Assembly (NCBI GenBank): GCA_002423205.1
Contig: DIUZ01000017.1
Coordinates: forward strand, 1 to 6,237
Reading direction: 5' to 3'
From: Micavibrio sp. UBA6145
GTDB taxonomy: Bacteria > Pseudomonadota > Alphaproteobacteria > Micavibrionales > UBA1664
DNA length: 6,237 nucleotides
Under the pieces are notes generated by a model. That model saw only the letters and a program-made list of their open reading frames with translations, ran no database searches and was not told the origin of the DNA. The stretch's first letter is position 1. Every line of letters begins with the position of its first letter. The translations under genes were made by a program, and so were the position numbers. Positions 1 through 5,661 of this stretch are shown in pieces.

Positions 1-2
1 AG

Positions 3-827
3 GCTGCTCAGCAACCGCAATCCGGTCAACAAGCGCAGCCCGGTGTTTCGGCTTACATGCCGCGCACCAATCTGACGCCTTCCGGACCCCGCGATGTTCG
101 CGGACCGACCGGTTCTTTCAGCCGCCCGGCCGCCCCAGACACTAACGTAACTACTCAGGTACAGACACAACAACCCCTCAACACCAACACAACCACTGAA
201 GGACACAAAACGATGAACACCCCGAACGACAACTCTTCGCCCTCGAACGCACCGCAAGCTGGCCGTCCGATGGATATTCCGGGCACCATGCCTTACGGCC
301 GTCCGATGGCACCGGGCATGGGTGGCAGCTATGGCGCGTCACACACCGCCGCTTACAACCCGTACGGTTCGGGCCGCAAGCTGATCATCGGCGAAGGCAT
401 CACCATGTCGGGCGAGATCGAGCATTGCGATCACCTGATCGTTGAAGGCACCGTTCAAGCCACACTGAAAGACGCCAAGCTGCTCGACATCTCGGAAGCC
501 GGCGTGTTCTACGGCACCGTCGACATCGAAGAAGCGACCATCGCCGGCCGTTTTGAAGGCGACATCAACGTTGCCGGCCGTCTGACCGTCAAGGCTTCGG
601 GCGTCATCACCGGTTCGATCCGCTACAAGGAACTGGCCATCGAAGCAGGCGCTTCGATCGAAGGTACCCTGTCGCCGATGTCCCCGCGCAAAATCGACGA
701 GAACGTCGCTTCCGCCGACTTCAGCAAAGGCAAACAAGTTGCCAAGCAAGCCCGCGACGCCGTGAAATCGGCTGAGAACAGCAACCAGCTGTTCGGCGGT
801 AAAGACGCTGTCTCGGCAGCTCAGTAA
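3..827 (+). CDS. Bactofilin family cytoskeletal protein (5' end uncertain, possibly partial)
   Basis: Bactofilins self-assemble without nucleotide into beta-helical filaments at the inner membrane. They help set cell shape, stalks or local peptidoglycan synthesis, often by recruiting wall enzymes. Counting from the ATG at 57, the bactofilin core covers about residues 108-206: a run of short beta repeats opening with RKLIIGEGITMSGEI, then CDHLIVEG, FYGTVDIEEA, GRFEGDINVAGRL, ITGSIRY and IEAGASIEGTL. The core is flanked by a long P/Q/T/N/G-rich, probably disordered N-terminus and a K/A-rich tail of about 50 residues. The frame is open from base 3, so the gene may begin before the window. The ATG at 57 has no clear ribosome site. 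The ATG at 213 follows GAAGGA and would give a 204-residue protein closer to usual bactofilin size. Bases 141-212 are A/C-rich with codons unlike the rest, which favours 213. Family call is firm; the start is not. Confidence 0.9.
   Translation, partial: AAQQPQSGQQAQPGVSAYMPRTNLTPSGPRDVRGPTGSFSRPAAPDTNVTTQVQTQQPLNTNTTTEGHKTMNTPNDNSSPSNAPQAGRPMDIPGTMPYGRPMAPGMGGSYGASHTAAYNPYGSGRKLIIGEGITMSGEIEHCDHLIVEGTVQATLKDAKLLDISEAGVFYGTVDIEEATIAGRFEGDINVAGRLTVKASGVITGSIRYKELAIEAGASIEGTLSPMSPRKIDENVASADFSKGKQVAKQARDAVKSAENSNQLFGGKDAVSAAQ
198..203 (+). promoter_or_regulatory. Candidate ribosome binding site for an internal bactofilin start at 213
   Basis: GAAGGA lies 9 bases before the in-frame ATG at 213. 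It is the best Shine-Dalgarno match ahead of any candidate bactofilin start in the window, and it sits at the end of an A/C-rich stretch that looks more like a leader than coding sequence. It supports, without proving, a protein starting MNTPNDNSS. Confidence 0.45.
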
Positions 828-849
828 TCAGTAAGAAAGGCGCGTTCCC

Positions 850-1428
850 ATGCCGGTGTCCAAGGCAAGGAAGCGACTTAAGAAAAACGGCCAGCAGCTT
901 GCTGGCCGTTTTTCGTCTGCGCGGTTTGGTACGTCGCAGCAGATGGCACTGCGCCTGATCGGCAGGGCCGCGCTGATCATCAGCGTGTGTGTGCTGGCAT
1001 CCAGCACATTGTCAGACCCGTTGCAGAAACTGGCGGACGAAACCATCGTCATGAGCGCGCGGACGCAGGACATTCCCAAATACAGGCAACAGGAACGCCT
1101 TGCACTTTTGCGGCGCACGGCACAGAACGCCGACGGCGTGCGCGGCCTGTCGCCTGACGAGCTGGCATTGCTGTTCGGCACGCCGACCCTCAAACGTGAA
1201 GAGCCGGAAGTGGAATCCTGGCATTTCACATCCGGTGAATGTGCGCTGGATGTTTATTTCCCGCGCAAGGCGGTGATGCAATTAACCCGCCACCCTGTTT
1301 ACGCGGAATACCGCGTGCGCGGCGATGCCGGGGAAGAGGGTCTGATCGAAGGCAAGCAGGCGCTGGACCATAAGTCATGCGTCAAATCACTTTTCTCGCA
1401 CGCAAAATTTCCGGATATGGCGGGTTAA
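850..1428 (+). CDS. Small exported protein, BamE/OmlA-like fold suspected (start uncertain: 850 or 943)
   Basis: Function unknown. From 850 the product has 192 residues. A very basic stretch (residues 4-12) is followed by a hydrophobic segment at about 40-52 (AALIISVCVLASS), which looks like a signal peptide or anchor, then a domain of about 135 residues. The part from residue 100 (LSPDELALLFGTPTLKREE, then a W followed by two cysteines, C131 and C177) resembles small alphaproteobacterial envelope proteins in which a GTP/GPP turn precedes a W-x-(F/Y) and C-x-LD pattern, similar to the SmpA/OmlA/BamE fold. That is inference from pattern only. The two cysteines may form a periplasmic disulfide. 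The ATG at 850 has AGAAAGG upstream (834-840, spacing 9), but the terminator at 883-913 then falls inside the gene. Starting at 943 (MALRLIGR, 161 residues) gives a textbook signal peptide but no ribosome site. The stop overlaps the convergent next gene by 4 bases. Confidence 0.7.
   Translation: MPVSKARKRLKKNGQQLAGRFSSARFGTSQQMALRLIGRAALIISVCVLASSTLSDPLQKLADETIVMSARTQDIPKYRQQERLALLRRTAQNADGVRGLSPDELALLFGTPTLKREEPEVESWHFTSGECALDVYFPRKAVMQLTRHPVYAEYRVRGDAGEEGLIEGKQALDHKSCVKSLFSHAKFPDMAG
883..913 (+). terminator. Strong intrinsic terminator after the bactofilin gene
   Basis: A perfect inverted repeat pairs 883-896 with 900-913: a 14-bp stem with a GCT loop, a GC-rich centre (CGGCCAGC / GCTGGCCG), an A5 run on the left and a T5 run on the right. 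This is the classic rho-independent layout and begins 55 bases after the bactofilin stop. The matching A and T runs mean it could also work in reverse, although no gene needs that here. It lies inside the longest reading frame of the next gene, which bears on that gene's true start. Confidence 0.85.
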
Positions 1429-1967
1429 CGACCATATTTCACCGTCAGCGTCGTGCTTTCAATCGCGTGGTCGTGCAGCCATTGAATGGTGGATGGGCCG
1501 ACGGCGCTTAAGGGGTAAAACACCTGCGCGTCCGGCATCGCGTAAAGCGTGAACTCATAGCGATGCAACTGGCCGTCCGGCGAGCACGGGCCGACATAGG
1601 TGTCAGTGCCGAAGGAATTGGGCAGGACGTTTACACCTTGCGGCAATTTATCGGGATTGCCTGAATCCGGCGGCAGGGTCGAGGGTATAGGCGGTATATT
1701 CAGCACCACCCAGTGGACCGCCCCGCCATCCGGTGCGTCCGGATCAAACAGGGACAGGGCGTAGCTTTTTGTGCCTTCCGGGGCACCGGACCAGTCAAGG
1801 GTGGGTGAGATGTTCTGGCCGTTGCAGCCGTTGATATTGCCGGCGGCCGAGCGCGGCAGCTCCGCGCCTTCCTGGACAAGAGGGGAGGTCAGCAAAAGAT
1901 TGCCCGCGGCCAGGGCCGGGGCGGCCACAAGCGTCAGTGCGGCGGTTAAGAGGCTGAAACGGTTCAT
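1425..1967 (-). CDS. Secreted YbhB/YbcL family PEBP-like protein
   Basis: Member of the phosphatidylethanolamine-binding protein superfamily, bacterial YbhB/YbcL branch, often labelled Raf kinase inhibitor-like after eukaryotic relatives. The bacterial role is poorly defined; a small-ligand or anion pocket is the shared structural feature. The 180-residue product starts with a clear signal peptide (hydrophobic residues 5-19, likely cut after A20 or A21 at APALAAG), so it is probably periplasmic. Family marks: SPTLDWSGAPEGTKSYAL at 54-71, DPDAP at 75-79, HWVVLNIP at 85-92, NSFG at 117-120 and GPCSPDGQLHRYEFTLYA at 126-143. C48 and C128 may pair. The start is supported by AAGGGA, 7 bases upstream. 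The gene runs divergently from the HExxH gene at 2031 across a 63-base gap and ends tail-to-tail with the gene before it. Full length, no sign of damage. Confidence 0.93.
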   Translation of the reverse strand: MNRFSLLTAALTLVAAPALAAGNLLLTSPLVQEGAELPRSAAGNINGCNGQNISPTLDWSGAPEGTKSYALSLFDPDAPDGGAVHWVVLNIPPIPSTLPPDSGNPDKLPQGVNVLPNSFGTDTYVGPCSPDGQLHRYEFTLYAMPDAQVFYPLSAVGPSTIQWLHDHAIESTTLTVKYGR

Positions 1968-1974
1968 AAATGGG

Positions 1975-1980
1975 TCCCTT
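1975..1980 (-). promoter_or_regulatory. Ribosome binding site of the PEBP gene
   Basis: Read on the minus strand this is AAGGGA, 7 bases before the ATG at 1967. It fixes the start, and the protein so produced begins directly with a good signal peptide. Confidence 0.7.
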
Positions 1981-2030
1981 TATCATCTTTAAATTTGCCA
2001 AACGGGGGTGGTCTGATTGTAGGATAAATC

Positions 2031-3155
2031 ATGCCATCATCAGAACCAACCAAGCAGCGCCGCAGACGTTCCATTTTGAGGGCCCATCCGGGCGCGGTTA
2101 TGACGGCGATTGCGTTCAATATTGCCGCGTGGGCAACGCCGACCAGTGTGAAAGACGCCCAGGTCCCGCGCCCGGCCATTACGCTGGGTGCGCCGGTTGA
2201 AACCATCATGTGGGCTGGCCTGCGCAACAGGTCCATTGACGCGCAAGCGGCAGGCGCATTTTTGTCGGCGCAGGCGAGGGACGAAGTCATGAACTGGGCA
2301 TACATGTACCTGCCACGCGAGGTGGAGGCTTATTATCACGATTTCGAAGCCGCGATTGTCAGTCATTGCAAAGGCCAACTGGCGAAATGTCCGAAGCCTT
2401 TGCAGGAGTATGGCGCCACGCTGTACAAGAATTTTCGATTTACACCGGAATATCGCGCATGGGACCGTGCGCGCCGCGAGGAATTTTTACTGCGTGCCGC
2501 AAACGACCCGGTGCTGGTCAACGCGCGCGCATACTGGAATGTCAGCCGCAAGTCGCCGCACCATATCAATCTGGGTGAACGCCGCGAGATCATCCGCCAT
2601 GTGATTGCGATGTATAATGATGTGTATGCACAGGGACATAAGGATTTTCGCCCCGCGCGATTTGTAACCATGGACCTGCATCCGGAAATTGCGGGGCAAT
2701 ATGCGCACGGTCTCCACGAAATTCGTATGCGCGGGAATGATCTTTTGTGGAAGCCGTTTGATAACGTCATGCGCATTGCCGTGCATGAGGCCCGTCATAG
2801 CGTACAGGCGCAACTGGCAGCACTGACGCAGAGCAGGGAAGGTCTGCAATACCTGCAATCGAAAGGTATTGCGCGGGAGGTCAGGATTTTTGCGCTTATC
2901 ATCGGTCCGGGACGTCCGTCATTCACTTCGGTCCAGGACGATGGATATAAAACATCCCCCGTTGAGATGGACGCGTATGCGCGCCAACAGGATGGTAACA
3001 AGATCGGTATTGGAGATGTGCCGGTGTCGGTGCTGTTTTCGCAACTGGACGAAGCCGACCGGTCGATTGAAGCGCAGCGCAGGGGCGCGGCCCAAAAATA
3101 CGGTTTCAGCACCTATGTGCGCAGCGTCGCGCCGCGCGCGCCGATTGTTCAATAA
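2031..3155 (+). CDS. Exported HExxH protein, candidate zinc metallopeptidase (paralogue of the gene at 3937)
   Basis: I do not recognise this as a named family. The 374-residue product opens with a basic stretch (QRRRR, 9-13) and a hydrophobic segment at about 21-35 ending AWA, consistent with export. Next come a mostly helical region with a C-x6-C-P pair (C113, C120), HEARH at 252-256, a conserved-looking block GLQYLQSKGIAREVRIFAL at 271-289, and SPVEMDAYAR at 309-318. HExxH followed some 60 residues later by E-x-D-A fits a gluzincin-type site: H252 and H256 bind zinc, E253 is catalytic and E312 is a possible third ligand. Catalysis is inferred, not shown. The protein aligns over much of its length with the product of the gene at 3937. 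The ATG follows AGGA with 6 bases of spacing. It runs divergently from the PEBP gene, and its stop overlaps nth by 7 bases. Substrate and role are unknown; a periplasmic protease or wall-related enzyme would fit. Confidence 0.72.
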   Translation: MPSSEPTKQRRRRSILRAHPGAVMTAIAFNIAAWATPTSVKDAQVPRPAITLGAPVETIMWAGLRNRSIDAQAAGAFLSAQARDEVMNWAYMYLPREVEAYYHDFEAAIVSHCKGQLAKCPKPLQEYGATLYKNFRFTPEYRAWDRARREEFLLRAANDPVLVNARAYWNVSRKSPHHINLGERREIIRHVIAMYNDVYAQGHKDFRPARFVTMDLHPEIAGQYAHGLHEIRMRGNDLLWKPFDNVMRIAVHEARHSVQAQLAALTQSREGLQYLQSKGIAREVRIFALIIGPGRPSFTSVQDDGYKTSPVEMDAYARQQDGNKIGIGDVPVSVLFSQLDEADRSIEAQRRGAAQKYGFSTYVRSVAPRAPIVQ

Positions 3156-3796
3156 ACCGTTTTATCCCTGAACAGGCAGATATCGTTTACCGGACATTCC
3201 GGGCATTTTGGTTTGCGGGCCACGCAGATATAGCGTCCATGTAAAATCAGCCAGTGATGGGCGTGGCGCTTGAATTCTGGCGGTATGGTTTTTTCCAGAC
3301 CCTGTTCAATCGCATCGGGCGACGCGCCATAGGCAAGGCCGGTGCGGTTGGAAACGCGGAACAGGTGTGTATCGACGGCGATGGTCGGCTGGCCGAAGAA
3401 GATATTCAGAACCACGTTGGCGGTCTTGCGACCGACGCCGGGCAGGGTGACAAGATCGTCACGATTGTCCGGGACTTCGGAGCCGTATTTATCAATCAGG
3501 ATCTGCGAGAGCAGGAAGACATTTTTGGCCTTGGCCTTGTTCAGGCCGATGGTCTTGATGTAGTCGCGGATTTTGTCTTCGCCGAGTGCGACCATCTTTT
3601 CCGGTGTGTCGGCGGCGGCGAAGAGTGCGCCGGTGGCCTTGTTCACGCCCTTGTCGGTGGCTTGCGCGCTTAATACGACTGCGACGAGCAGGGTAAAGGC
3701 GTTGGTGTAAAACAATTCGCCCTTCGGTTCCGGATTGATGGCGTGCAGGCGAGAGAAAAATTCATGGACTTCGGCGGGCTTCAGGCGGCGGGGCAT
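3149..3796 (-). CDS. nth: Endonuclease III, DNA base-excision repair glycosylase/AP lyase
   Basis: A bifunctional cytoplasmic DNA repair enzyme that removes oxidised pyrimidines and cuts at the resulting abasic site. The 215-residue product is full length for the family. Visible marks: LLVAVVLSAQATDKGVNKAT (36-55), a helix-hairpin-helix LPGVGRKTANVVLN (118-131) with catalytic lysine K124, VDTHLFRVSNRTGL (141-154) with catalytic aspartate D142, HHWLILHGRYIC (180-191), and a [4Fe-4S] cluster motif C-x6-C-x2-C-x5-C at C191, C198, C201 and C207. The ATG at 3796 has no convincing Shine-Dalgarno sequence, but the N-terminal length matches relatives. It stands alone on its strand, converging on and overlapping the HExxH gene at 2031 by 7 bases, and diverging from the paralogous HExxH gene at 3937. 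Its promoter would lie in 3797-3936; I cannot place it with confidence. Confidence 0.97.
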   Translation of the reverse strand: MPRRLKPAEVHEFFSRLHAINPEPKGELFYTNAFTLLVAVVLSAQATDKGVNKATGALFAAADTPEKMVALGEDKIRDYIKTIGLNKAKAKNVFLLSQILIDKYGSEVPDNRDDLVTLPGVGRKTANVVLNIFFGQPTIAVDTHLFRVSNRTGLAYGASPDAIEQGLEKTIPPEFKRHAHHWLILHGRYICVARKPKCPECPVNDICLFRDKTVY

Positions 3797-3877
3797 GGGG
3801 CAATTAAAGCTAAAAACTGCGTGCGGGCAAGGCTGTTACGAGGGTTCATCCCACGCGATAGTAACCGGCAAGATATT

Positions 3878-3887
3878 GTTCTAGAAC
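3878..3887. repeat. Perfect 10-bp palindrome upstream of the gene at 3937
   Basis: GTTCTAGAAC is its own reverse complement. It lies in the divergent region between nth and the HExxH gene and overlaps the next inverted repeat by three bases. A regulator site is possible. It does not match the alphaproteobacterial LexA box (GTTC-N7-GTTC). A 10-bp palindrome can occur by chance. Confidence 0.35.
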
Positions 3888-3899
3888 CATTAAATGGTT
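3885..3899. promoter_or_regulatory. Inverted repeat directly before the -35 box, candidate operator
   Basis: AACCATT at 3885-3891, a single central A, then AATGGTT at 3893-3899 form a perfect 7-bp inverted repeat. It ends two bases before the -35 hexamer of the promoter at 3901-3929. That position suits an activator or repressor acting on the downstream gene, and possibly on nth going the other way. No matching regulator can be named from the sequence. Confidence 0.4.
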
Positions 3900-3900
3900 A

Positions 3901-3929
3901 TTGCTAAATATCTTTTTATTATGTAAAAT
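3901..3929 (+). promoter_or_regulatory. Sigma-70-type promoter, placed for a leaderless transcript
   Basis: TTGCTA (3901-3906, 4 of 6 to consensus), a 17-base spacer, then TAAAAT (3924-3929, 5 of 6). The spacer is AT-rich, in contrast with the GC-rich surroundings. The expected transcription start falls at 3936-3937, which is the A of the ATG at 3937. No Shine-Dalgarno sequence precedes that ATG, so a leaderless mRNA is the simplest reading. Confidence 0.55.
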
Positions 3930-3936
3930 ATTTGCC

Positions 3937-5022
3937 ATGAAACATTCAGACTGCCACGAAAACACATCTACCGGCCATAAGCGCATAACGGTGGGCAGTG
4001 TGCTGAAAGACACTTTCAAAATCGCTGCGGGTGGTGTGGTCGGCGTCTTGCTGGCGGCTGAAGCGGTTGTAGGAATGAATTATATCTATCACCTGCACGA
4101 GCAAGCCAAACCGACATCAAGCGATTTGGGACAAGCAAATCCCACGAGCTTTGCCGAAGCGGTGCTGGCCATGCCTGAGGCGGGCGAGCGTATGAGGGAT
4201 GTGCGCGCGGGATATGTGAGCGGCCATTATGATGCAAGCGGCATGATGGTCAGAGTTTATCGCGACGCGCCGGATTTGATTGCAGATTATTACGATGCAC
4301 TGGCGCAGCGTGTAAAAAACGAGTGCCGATATGGGAATGTCAACCTTTGTCCGGCACCACTGAAAAACAGCGTCGCGAGCGCCTTTGCGGCGCACATACA
4401 GAGCGAGCGTTATACGGCGTGGGAAGGGAAGCGCCAGCTTGCGCTCCAGCGTGCCCTGGTGCAGGAGCCATTGTTCTGGCCGCTGCGCGAACGATGGCCC
4501 AATCTTAACAAAGATCAAAAACTGCAGACGTTGCGATACGTAGCGACCATGCAGGCAAAAATGTATAGCGACGATACATTGCATCTGAGTACGCCGCATG
4601 TGCGCGAGGCTGTTCTGCCGACCAATACTGCCGGTACTTATAATACACGAACGAACACGATCAAAATCTTTGAGCGGGCGCTTACCGATTATACGTTCGA
4701 CCAGGCTATGGAGCTTATTGGCCATGAAGGCGGTCACCACATCCATGCCGGTCTGGTAGACCTGTCCAAGACATCGAGAGGGCGGGATTACCTGCGTACT
4801 CAAGGTATTCTGGCCGATGTAAGAATGTTCTCGCTGACGTTAACGAGATTGAATATGGATCGCAGTAATGCTGAGGGCGGTGTGGGACCTTCGCATGATT
4901 TCGTTCCGGATGAACGCGATGCTGACAATATAGGCGCGGATGTTTCTATAGCAGCCATCAATGCACAGGCAGGGATGCTGGCGCCGCGCCGCATCGCATC
5001 GCCCGCATCGGTTTCCCGTTAG
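3937..5022 (+). CDS. Membrane-anchored HExxH protein, candidate zinc metallopeptidase (paralogue of the gene at 2031)
   Basis: Function not established. From the ATG at 3937 the product has 361 residues: a K/R-containing cytoplasmic start, one membrane segment at about 30-47 (AAGGVVGVLLAAEAVVG), then a large domain probably in the periplasm. It carries a cysteine pair C130/C138 followed by P, HEGGH at 263-267 with extra histidines at 268 and 270, a block GRDYLRTQGILADVRMFSL at 282-300, and DERDAD at 325-330. H263 and H267 would bind zinc, E264 would be catalytic and E326 is a candidate third ligand 63 residues later (60 in the paralogue). All four landmarks occur in the same order and spacing in the protein encoded at 2031, but the anchor and linker differ. 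A longer frame from TTG at 3901 is unlikely because that TTG is part of the promoter. It stops 12 bases before the convergent membrane-protein gene. The enzymatic role is inferred. Confidence 0.72.
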   Translation: MKHSDCHENTSTGHKRITVGSVLKDTFKIAAGGVVGVLLAAEAVVGMNYIYHLHEQAKPTSSDLGQANPTSFAEAVLAMPEAGERMRDVRAGYVSGHYDASGMMVRVYRDAPDLIADYYDALAQRVKNECRYGNVNLCPAPLKNSVASAFAAHIQSERYTAWEGKRQLALQRALVQEPLFWPLRERWPNLNKDQKLQTLRYVATMQAKMYSDDTLHLSTPHVREAVLPTNTAGTYNTRTNTIKIFERALTDYTFDQAMELIGHEGGHHIHAGLVDLSKTSRGRDYLRTQGILADVRMFSLTLTRLNMDRSNAEGGVGPSHDFVPDERDADNIGADVSIAAINAQAGMLAPRRIASPASVSR

Positions 5023-5034
5023 CACTGTAAAAAA

Positions 5035-5658
5035 TCATTCCGTGAGGTCGAGCCAGAGGCGTTTGTGCCATGGCTTGGTCTTGTCGGATTTATAAGGCAC
5101 GGGCAGGGTTGCCGTGTCGGTCTTGATCGCGGCGGCGGCGGCGCGGAAGACGGTTTGGCCCGCGTCAATCAGCGGCGCCTTGTCGACGGCGTGGTAGTTG
5201 GAAATATGCATGGCCGCGATTTTGACGGCGTCCAGCAGCGATTTTTGTTCAGCGATATCGGGATTGAGTAGCAGGGACAGGCGGCCTTCGTATTCGTTGG
5301 CGGCGCGCATGGTGTCCAGGAAGTGCGAATTGACCGTCTGGTTTTCTGCGAACATGGCGCTCAGCGCGTCGCAGCAGGACATGTAGCCCGCCAGCGTGTC
5401 GCGCAGGTCGCTGGTCCATGCCAGATTGACGGTATTAAGGGTGTTGGCACGGGTTTGCTGGTTCATCAGCATATGCATGTGGCGCACATCGCGGCGCGAT
5501 GATTTCAATGATGCGGCGGCAATAAAAAAGACAGTACAGGCGAGTACCAGAATACCGATGTCATCCAGAATGAATTTCAGGACATAAGTATAAATGAAGG
5601 CGATGACAATGCCGGCCCCGTGCGCAATGTCAGAGGCGATAGCGATAAACTGTTCCAT
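5035..5658 (-). CDS. Membrane protein of unknown function, second gene of a dnaJ operon
   Basis: No family recognised with confidence. The 207-residue product has two hydrophobic segments, about 11-30 (IAHGAGIVIAFIYTYVLKFI) and 34-50 (IGILVLACTVFFIAAAS), with only a short turn (LDD) between them. A basic stretch KSSRRDVRH (52-60) follows, which suggests that a helical C-terminal part of about 150 residues lies in the cytoplasm. That part contains a cysteine pair (C95, C96), a RLSLLLNPDIAEQKSLLDAV stretch (126-145) and an alanine-rich helix (166-179), and it ends in WLDLTE. RLxLLLNP-type stretches occur in several uncharacterised membrane-tethered helical proteins; this is a resemblance only. 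The gene starts 3 bases after the dnaJ stop with its ribosome site inside the last dnaJ codons, so the two are surely co-transcribed and probably translationally coupled. A link to the DnaK/DnaJ chaperone system is suggested by position only. Confidence 0.75.
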   Translation of the reverse strand: MEQFIAIASDIAHGAGIVIAFIYTYVLKFILDDIGILVLACTVFFIAAASLKSSRRDVRHMHMLMNQQTRANTLNTVNLAWTSDLRDTLAGYMSCCDALSAMFAENQTVNSHFLDTMRAANEYEGRLSLLLNPDIAEQKSLLDAVKIAAMHISNYHAVDKAPLIDAGQTVFRAAAAAIKTDTATLPVPYKSDKTKPWHKRLWLDLTE

Positions 5659-5661
5659 TTT

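Noticed and set aside
339..749. A 136-codon open frame on the minus strand
   Set aside because: Antisense to the bactofilin core, with no recognisable features.
1995..2025. Promoter TTGCCA ... TAGGAT for the first HExxH gene
   Set aside because: The hexamers are fair but the spacer is 19 bases and the -10 overlaps the likely ribosome site, so it is not listed as a feature.
2058..2075. Possible twin-arginine export signal (QRRRRSIL) in the first HExxH protein
   Set aside because: The S-R-R-x-F-L-K consensus is not met; a general basic n-region followed by a hydrophobic segment explains it as well.
3254..3673. A 139-codon open frame on the plus strand
   Set aside because: It is antisense to nth, which is certain; open antisense frames are common in GC-rich genes.
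3800..3830. nth promoter on the minus strand (TTGCCC with a TTAATT-like -10)
   Set aside because: The -10 match is only about half of consensus, too weak to list.
3878..3899. LexA (SOS) box ahead of nth
   Set aside because: GTTC is present but no second GTTC follows at the required 7-base spacing, and no GAAC-N4-GTTC is found.
3901..3936. Twelve-residue N-terminal extension of the second HExxH protein from a TTG at 3901
   Set aside because: The TTG is the first half of the -35 box and the segment is the AT-rich promoter spacer and -10 box; there is no ribosome site. The ATG at 3937 is preferred.
4117..4803. A 228-codon open frame on the minus strand
   Set aside because: It lies wholly opposite the HExxH gene, whose product aligns with its paralogue; the antisense protein shows no recognisable domain.
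4990..5011. Short GCATCGC-type direct repeats near the end of the second HExxH gene
   Set aside because: Only three imperfect heptamers within coding sequence; chance is sufficient.
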